Shown: piece by piece, positions 59,564 to 64,000 of the stretch
Layout of the letters: the number at the start of each line of letters is the position of its first letter
How positions within the stretch are numbered: the stretch's first letter is position 1
Assembly (NCBI GenBank): GCA_910574345.1
Contig: CAJSZV010000001.1
Span: forward strand, 291,127-355,126
Reading direction: 5' to 3'
Source of the DNA: Clostridiaceae bacterium
GTDB lineage: Bacteria; Bacillota; Clostridia; Lachnospirales; Lachnospiraceae
Length of the DNA: 64,000 nt
Notes under the pieces: model-generated
What the model saw: the letters and a program-made list of their open reading frames with translations, nothing else
What the model was told of the DNA's origin: nothing
Database searches by the model: none
Made by a program: the position numbers and the translations under genes

Positions 59564-60406
59564 ATGCAGATTAATATGTTTCAGGCAATCCTCTTAGGTC
59601 TCTGCGCGTGCTTGTCAAGTATGCCGGGCTTAGGCGGAACAACATTCGGCAACTATACATTGGGGCGCCCCCTGGTAGCAGGTCTGGTAGTCGGACTGAT
59701 TCTGGGAGACATGCAGACGGGCATTATCGTGGGAGCGGCAATTCAGGTTATCTACATAGCCCTGGTAACACCGGGCGGAACCGTATCTGCAGATGTGCGC
59801 GCAATCAGCTACATCGGCATTCCTCTTTCCATCTGTGCCATCAAAGGCATGGGACTTGACCCGGCATCCTCAGCGGCCAGAGATATGGCGGCGGCTCTGG
59901 GCGCGGCAGTGGGAACTCTGGGAACTGTATTGTTCTACGGAACTGCAACGGTGAACCTGGTATGGCAGCATATTGGCTGGAAGGCAGTGGAGAAAGGCGA
60001 TTTCAGGAAACTGTATCTGGTTGACATGGGACTTCCCTGGATATCCCATCTGATCTGTTCCTTCATCCCCACAGTGATCATTACCATGGCCGGTTCCAGC
60101 ATGGTGGATCTGATGAAGGCGTATCTTCCCATGGACGGCGTAGCTATGAAGACTCTGTTTACCGTAGGAAGTCTTCTTCCGGCAGTAGGTGTGGCAATCC
60201 TTTTAAAGCAGGTGGTAAATAAGGCCACAGATTTCCTTACATTCTTCTTCGGCTTTACCCTGGCGGCATGTATGGGAGTAAACTTAATCGGTGCGGCAGT
60301 GATCGGCGGATTCTTCGCAGTGATCAATTATAAGATTCAGATGTTAAAACTGCGTCCGGCAGCAGCAGGTGCAGCGGCATATGACGATGACGAGGAGGAT
60401 ATTTAA
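59564..60406 (+). CDS. Mannose-family PTS, IIC component
   Basis: 280 residues, many hydrophobic segments. FQAILLGLCACLSSMPGLGG, TLGRPLVAGLVVGLILGDMQTGIIVGAAIQ and the conserved APGGTVSADVRAISYIGIP-like VTPGGTVSADVRAISYIGIP fit EIIC-Man/Sor. It ends in an acidic tail. It forms the transport core together with IID, whose gene starts one base after this stop. Confidence 0.95.
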   Translation: MQINMFQAILLGLCACLSSMPGLGGTTFGNYTLGRPLVAGLVVGLILGDMQTGIIVGAAIQVIYIALVTPGGTVSADVRAISYIGIPLSICAIKGMGLDPASSAARDMAAALGAAVGTLGTVLFYGTATVNLVWQHIGWKAVEKGDFRKLYLVDMGLPWISHLICSFIPTVIITMAGSSMVDLMKAYLPMDGVAMKTLFTVGSLLPAVGVAILLKQVVNKATDFLTFFFGFTLAACMGVNLIGAAVIGGFFAVINYKIQMLKLRPAAAGAAAYDDDEEDI

Positions 60407-60407
60407 G

Positions 60408-61220
60408 ATGAAGAAATTATCAAAGAAAACCCTGAATAAATCTTTCTTATCCTGGTTTTACGGTAATCTGACCTGTTTTTCCCAGGAGCACATGCAGACC
60501 TTCGGATACCTTTGTTCCATGCTTCCCGTAGTGGAGGAACTGTATGATACGAAAGAGGCGCAGAAAGATGCCCTGCAGACTTACACCGCGTTCTTTAACA
60601 CGGAACCTCAGATCGGTACTCTGGTAGTAGGCATGACCGCTGGTTTGGAGGAGGCCAAGGCAAACGGAGAGGCTATTGACGGCGACACCATCAACGGTAT
60701 CCGTGCAGGTCTTATGGGACCCCTGGCAGGTATCGGCGATTCCCTTATCGTAGGAACTTTGATTCCCATCCTTCTTGGAATCGGTTTGGGGCTTTCAGGC
60801 AACGGTTCTCCTTTAGGCGCCATTTTCTATATTGTTACCTGGAATGTTCTCATGTTCTTCGGAATGAAGTTCGCTTACTTTAAAGGATATGAGATGGGCG
60901 GAAAAGCGGTGGAAATGCTTGTGGGAGAACAGGCTCAGGCCCTTCGCGAGTCTATTATCATGATCGGTACTATGGTAATCGGGGCCGTGGCAGCCAGCTG
61001 GATCAGTATTACGACCGCCTTTGAAATACCGGGAGTGATCAACCTTCAGAGCACCTTTGATTCTGTGTATCCGAAACTGCTGTCGGCAGGAACCGTGATT
61101 TTCTGCTGGTGGCTGATGACAAAGAAGAAGATTTCGCCTACTATGGTTATGCTTATTCTGGTTGTCATTGCATTTGCAGGCGTGTTGCTTGGATTCTTTG
61201 ATCCGGGTCTGTCTTACTAA
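60408..61220 (+). CDS. Mannose-family PTS, IID component
   Basis: 270 residues from ATG 60408 (GAGGAGGAT inside the end of IIC). SFLSWFYGNLTCFSQEHMQTFGYLCSM, NTEPQIGTLVVGMTAGLEEA, GLMGPLAGIGDSLIVGTLIPILLGI and the C-terminal FWWLMTKKKISPT-type ending (CWWLMTKKKISPTMVM) identify EIID. It completes the membrane complex. A spacer with a hairpin repeat follows before the small membrane protein gene. Confidence 0.95.
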   Translation: MKKLSKKTLNKSFLSWFYGNLTCFSQEHMQTFGYLCSMLPVVEELYDTKEAQKDALQTYTAFFNTEPQIGTLVVGMTAGLEEAKANGEAIDGDTINGIRAGLMGPLAGIGDSLIVGTLIPILLGIGLGLSGNGSPLGAIFYIVTWNVLMFFGMKFAYFKGYEMGGKAVEMLVGEQAQALRESIIMIGTMVIGAVAASWISITTAFEIPGVINLQSTFDSVYPKLLSAGTVIFCWWLMTKKKISPTMVMLILVVIAFAGVLLGFFDPGLSY

Positions 61221-61226
61221 GAGACG

Positions 61227-61292
61227 GGTGATTGCGAAAGCGAAGCTGAGAGAATATCCGCCGGGTTTTGGAGTTTCGCAATTGCCTGAATA
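61227..61292. repeat. Dispersed hairpin repeat, best-preserved copy
   Basis: The ends GATTGCGAAA and TTTCGCAATT can pair over nine bases around an inner segment with AAGCTGAGAG and GTTTTGGAG. Related copies lie at 44703-44772 and, more diverged, at 24915-24965. Position just after IID may let it stabilise the upstream PTS mRNA or damp expression downstream. Confidence 0.7.
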
Positions 61293-61311
61293 TAAAGAAA
61301 GGATGAGGATT

Positions 61312-61590
61312 ATGCCGGAGGCAAAAAGAGAATTTCTGATTCGGGAAGCAAAGATGCAGACCAAAGCGCTGCAGAGGCTGGGAATCTGGAAGAGAGCAGC
61401 ATTGTCAATGATGGTCATAGGGGGAATTTTGGCCTATACAGGATTTGTGCCTGACTTTAGTATTCTGAGGGGAGTATTGGGAATTGCAACAGCGGCTGTC
61501 TCCGGCATAGCGGCATTATTGATCGGCATGGGATGCAGAAGGGGAAAACGGAATGTGGAGAACATCCTGAAAGCCGCGGCTGAAATATAG
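61312..61590 (+). CDS. Small two-helix membrane protein of the PTS operon
   Basis: 92 residues from ATG 61312 (AAAGGATGAGG upstream); an ATG at 61303 is also in frame. The N terminus is charged and helical (EAKREFLIREAKMQTKALQRL). Two membrane segments follow: AALSMMVIGGILAYTGFV and LGIATAAVSGIAALLIGMG, then a basic tail RRGKRNVENILKAAAEI. It is a PTS-associated protein by position only. A role in complex stability or regulation is a guess. Confidence 0.75.
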   Translation: MPEAKREFLIREAKMQTKALQRLGIWKRAALSMMVIGGILAYTGFVPDFSILRGVLGIATAAVSGIAALLIGMGCRRGKRNVENILKAAAEI

Positions 61591-61668
61591 AACAGAGGGA
61601 GGCACAGGATGCGTGTCTCCTTTTGCCCGTGATTATGAACAGTGGCCGGAATGAGCAGCAGACAGCTG

Positions 61669-61808
61669 GTTACTGTTCACACCATGACTAATCACTACGC
61701 TGATTAGTCATAGGCCAATACCGTTATGGGGCCAAAGCATATGCCCCATTGCCGCAGGCAATCTTAAATGGGTATATGCAGTTACGTTCGGCACCTGTGA
61801 ACGGTAAC
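61669..61808. mobile_element. MITE-like 140-bp element with terminal inverted repeats
   Basis: GTTACTGTTCACA (61669-61681) and TGTGAACGGTAAC (61796-61808) are inverted copies over 13 bp with one change, each flanked by CAGCTG. Inside are a perfect 11-bp hairpin (61684-61694 with 61701-61711), a GC-rich pair ATGGGGC/GCCCCAT and the conserved core TTGCCGCAGGC...TCTTAAATGGG. A degenerate copy lies at 51917-51990. No coding capacity. The remaining gap (61591-61668, 61809-61972) shows no gene; GATAATGATAAAAT near 61863 is a possible -10 region. Confidence 0.65.
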
Positions 61809-61972
61809 GACAGCTGCAAAGTACGGAAGGTTTTGGCAAAAGATGCTTTTAATCCAAGCGGGATAATGATAAAATAGATGCCAGAATCAAAAGGGTATGC
61901 ATGACTTTTTGCCCCTGACATCAAAATAAAAAATTAAGAAACCGGCAGAGAAGGAAAAGAAGAAAGGGAGTC

Positions 61973-62953
61973 ATGGTGGAAAGACGGCAGGATAAGAAGG
62001 TACTGAGGAGTCTGATGGGATTACTTTTTGGGATACTGGCGGCATATCTCATGTGGTATTCTGCTCATGAAGGGATGGAACAGGCGGCAGGCCGGGAGAG
62101 AAAATACAAATTCGGCGCCACCTATATGACCATGAATAATCCGTTCTATGAGATTATTGACGATGAGCTGAGAAGCCAGCTGGAGGCCAGAGGAGATATT
62201 CTCATTACCAGAGATCCGGCTCTTGATGTGGAAAAGCAGATTGAACAGGTGAGAGAGATGATTGACCGGAAAGTGGACGGAATCTTTATCAATCCTGTGG
62301 ACTGGAAAATGATCGGGCCTGCTCTTGAGGAGGCAAAAGAGGCGGGAATTCCCATTATTGTGGTGGACAGCGACGTGTATGATTCCGGGCTTGCGGCGTG
62401 TACCGTTGTGTCCGACAATTATCAGGCAGGCGTCCAGTGCGCCATGCATCTTTTGGAGCACAGAGAAGGGGGGGATATCCTTCTTCTGACCCACAGTGCG
62501 GCCAAATCAGGCCTTGACCGAATCAACGGTTTTAAGGATACTGTCAAAGGACACCCTGAGTTTCGCATACTGGCCGAGGGGGACTGCCGGGGGCAGCTGG
62601 AACTGGCTATGCCGGTGACGGAGAAGCTTTTGGAACAGTACCCCAATACGGATATTATTATGTGTCTCAATGATGTGGCGGCCATGGGAACCATGGCGGC
62701 GCTAAAGGATATAGGTCTGGAAGGTAAGATCCATGTCTACGGCGTGGACGGTTCCCCTGACGGAAAATCCATGATAGAGGCGGGATTTATGGCAGCTACG
62801 GCGGCTCAGTTTCCCAGGGAGATTGGCAGAAAGGCGGCGGATGCGGCTTACAGGATTCTGGAGGGAAAGCCTGTGGACGAGGCGGTGAAGATTCCCACAG
62901 AACTGATCACCGGGGATAATCTGAAACTCTATGGAAGCGACGGGTGGCAGTGA
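61973..62953 (+). CDS. Membrane-anchored sugar-binding protein (RbsB-like)
   Basis: 326 residues. An N-terminal hydrophobic anchor (LMGLLFGILAAYLMWYSAH) has no lipobox Cys and no clear cleavage site, so it is probably an uncleaved anchor. The rest is a type I periplasmic-binding fold: MNNPFYEIIDDELRSQLE, DRKVDGIFINPVDW, GIPIIVVDSDV, GLDRINGFKDTVKGH and DIIMCLNDVAAMGTM. No ABC permease or ATPase adjoins; instead the gene overlaps a sensor kinase, so it likely serves as an external sugar sensor for that kinase and for the PTS upstream. Confidence 0.88.
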   Translation: MVERRQDKKVLRSLMGLLFGILAAYLMWYSAHEGMEQAAGRERKYKFGATYMTMNNPFYEIIDDELRSQLEARGDILITRDPALDVEKQIEQVREMIDRKVDGIFINPVDWKMIGPALEEAKEAGIPIIVVDSDVYDSGLAACTVVSDNYQAGVQCAMHLLEHREGGDILLLTHSAAKSGLDRINGFKDTVKGHPEFRILAEGDCRGQLELAMPVTEKLLEQYPNTDIIMCLNDVAAMGTMAALKDIGLEGKIHVYGVDGSPDGKSMIEAGFMAATAAQFPREIGRKAADAAYRILEGKPVDEAVKIPTELITGDNLKLYGSDGWQ

Positions 62954-62958
62954 GGAAT

Positions 62959-64000
62959 ATGAGCAGAGAGAGAATTATAACAAATCTGCAGCAGGCAGTG
63001 TATCTGCTGAACTTTGCGGCAGTTTGCCTGGTGGCGGGAAGCATGGCCTTCAGCATTTTCAAAATTGTGGATGCCATGGAGGCGGAACCCTTTTTAAATC
63101 TGATGAGAGTCAGGCCATGGAGGCCCCGTTCCATGATCGTAGTATCATTGACGGGATATCTGTGCCTGGTGCTTTTAAGCTGCATCGGACAGTTCTGGGA
63201 ACACAAGGGCAAATACGGGGGGCTTTGCATCATCGCAGGAGAAATGTGCCTTTGTATAGGCACTACGGTGGCTATGAATATGAATTACAACGGCCTTGTG
63301 CTCTTGGTTGTGGCGGATATGGTGCGGGGGCAGAAGGGCAGCCGCCAGAAACTGATTCTGGGCATGGCCATTGTGGGGCTGTACAGCATTGTCAACTACA
63401 ATCTGACGGGAACTTATTTTAACATGATTCCCTGGGAATCTTTTCTCACGGCATACAGTATCAGCACCCAGGCTTTTTTAAAAGGGGCTTTGAGCGTGTT
63501 TAATTCCATGAACCTGGTGCTTTTCATTCTCTATATGACCATGCTGATACAGGGAGAATACAGGGAAAGAGAGAGAATACAGATCCTTAACGAGCAGTTG
63601 GAGGCGGCTAACCGGAAACTGAAGGAGTATGCCTCTGAGGCGGAGAAGAATGCGGAGATGCGGGAGCGCAACCGGCTTGCCAGGGAGATCCATGACACTC
63701 TGGGCCATGCCCTGACAGGAATCGTAGCGGGAATTGACGCATGCCTGACGATGATTGACATTTCGCCGGAGGCTACCAGAAAGCAGCTTGAAAAGATCGG
63801 GGATGTGGCCAGGCAGGGAATGACGGACGTGCGGCGGTCCGTGAAAAAGCTGAGGCCCGATGCATTGGAGAAATTTGATCTGGAAAATGCCATTGTAAAG
63901 ATGCTTAAGGATACGGGCGCAGCCTCAGGTGCAGATATCCGGTTCGATAATCGGGTAAGGCCTTTGAAGTTTCACGAGGATGAGGAGGAAGTGATCTACC
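62959..64000 (+). CDS. NarL-type (HisKA_3) sensor histidine kinase, 3' end outside the window
   Basis: The open frame continues to the window edge. Start is probably ATG 62959; GTG 62950, which overlaps the previous stop by four bases, is an alternative. Five or six hydrophobic segments fill the first ~190 residues (LLNFAAVCLVAGSMAFSIF; MIVVSLTGYLCLVLLSC; LVLFILYMTMLI). A coiled coil (ERIQILNEQLEAANRKLKEY) leads to the dimerisation and phospho-acceptor box RNRLAREIHDTLGHALTGIV. The ATPase domain begins before the edge (VRRSVKKLRP). A LuxR-type regulator would be expected next. It probably reads the sugar-binding protein's state. Confidence 0.9.
   Translation, partial: MSRERIITNLQQAVYLLNFAAVCLVAGSMAFSIFKIVDAMEAEPFLNLMRVRPWRPRSMIVVSLTGYLCLVLLSCIGQFWEHKGKYGGLCIIAGEMCLCIGTTVAMNMNYNGLVLLVVADMVRGQKGSRQKLILGMAIVGLYSIVNYNLTGTYFNMIPWESFLTAYSISTQAFLKGALSVFNSMNLVLFILYMTMLIQGEYRERERIQILNEQLEAANRKLKEYASEAEKNAEMRERNRLAREIHDTLGHALTGIVAGIDACLTMIDISPEATRKQLEKIGDVARQGMTDVRRSVKKLRPDALEKFDLENAIVKMLKDTGAASGADIRFDNRVRPLKFHEDEEEVIY

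Noticed and set aside
1-64000. tRNA, rRNA, riboswitch or T-box genes
   Set aside because: None of the gaps showed a cloverleaf with CCA-end context, 16S/23S words or a recognisable riboswitch core when read by eye. tRNAscan-SE and Infernal would be needed to exclude weak cases.

Overview
The window reads as a chromosome segment of a Gram-positive, spore-former-type Clostridia, most likely Lachnospiraceae of the Clostridium clostridioforme/Enterocloster kind. This is inferred from the mid GC content, strong AGGAGG ribosome sites, the tmcAL-pduL-ackA-yceD-rpmF core block, the PyrF/PyrK/PyrD arrangement, collagen-like BclA-type proteins, an Agr-type two-component pair, a mannose-family PTS and a SipW/TasA-like pair. 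I saw no rRNA, tRNA or CRISPR. Both ends cut genes: an esterase on the left and a histidine kinase on the right.

Layout. 0-5.7 kb: sugar or polyol operon (two esterases, galactitol-1-P dehydrogenase-like enzyme, PfkB kinase, class II aldolase, FGGY kinase). 5.7-13.8 kb: accessory surface region with two Cys-capped collagen-like proteins, a glycosyltransferase-TPR protein, a lipoprotein, and remnants of a LysR regulator and a penicillin-binding protein. 13.8-18.1 kb: core genes tmcAL, pduL, ackA, yceD, rpmF. 18.1-31.9 kb: a probable island bounded by two near-identical terminator hairpins. It holds broken udp and deoC remnants, then a sugar-acid or oligogalacturonide system: cyclase, TIM-barrel isomerase, PrpR-like regulator, ABC importer without its own ATPase, four oxidoreductase/aldolase enzymes and an oligogalacturonate-lyase-like propeller.

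32-40.4 kb: a PleD-like diguanylate cyclase, Mrp ATPase, small alarmone synthetase, GNAT protein, lrgAB, pyrF-pyrK-pyrD and a divergent NagB paralogue. 40.5-45.7 kb: TetR regulator with a clear operator, a decayed MFS gene, an AgrA/AgrC-type pair, an unknown charged protein, and remnants of a sugar-ABC ATPase and an aldehyde dehydrogenase. 45.8-53.1 kb: Na/Pi cotransporter; a minus-strand set of TasA-like protein, SipW, sigma-like factor and a Com-like zinc ribbon too short for a 60-codon cut-off; an MCP; a YczE-type membrane protein; and a small gene under a consensus promoter. LexA (SOS)-type boxes recur in this stretch. 53.3-56.8 kb: GlgX-type debranching enzyme and an exported subtilase. 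56.9-58.3 kb: an AT-rich ATPase + DUF4869-like pair that may be a defence or toxin-type module. 58.6-64 kb: mannose-family PTS (IIA, IIB, IIC, IID, small membrane protein), then a membrane-anchored sugar-binding protein overlapping a NarL-type histidine kinase.

Intergenic DNA is rich in inverted repeats. These include a MITE-like 140-bp element with a second degenerate copy 10 kb away, a family of hairpin repeats with three copies, and two long stems with no T-run. All identifications come from reading translations by eye. No database search was run, and family names carry the confidence given per entry.
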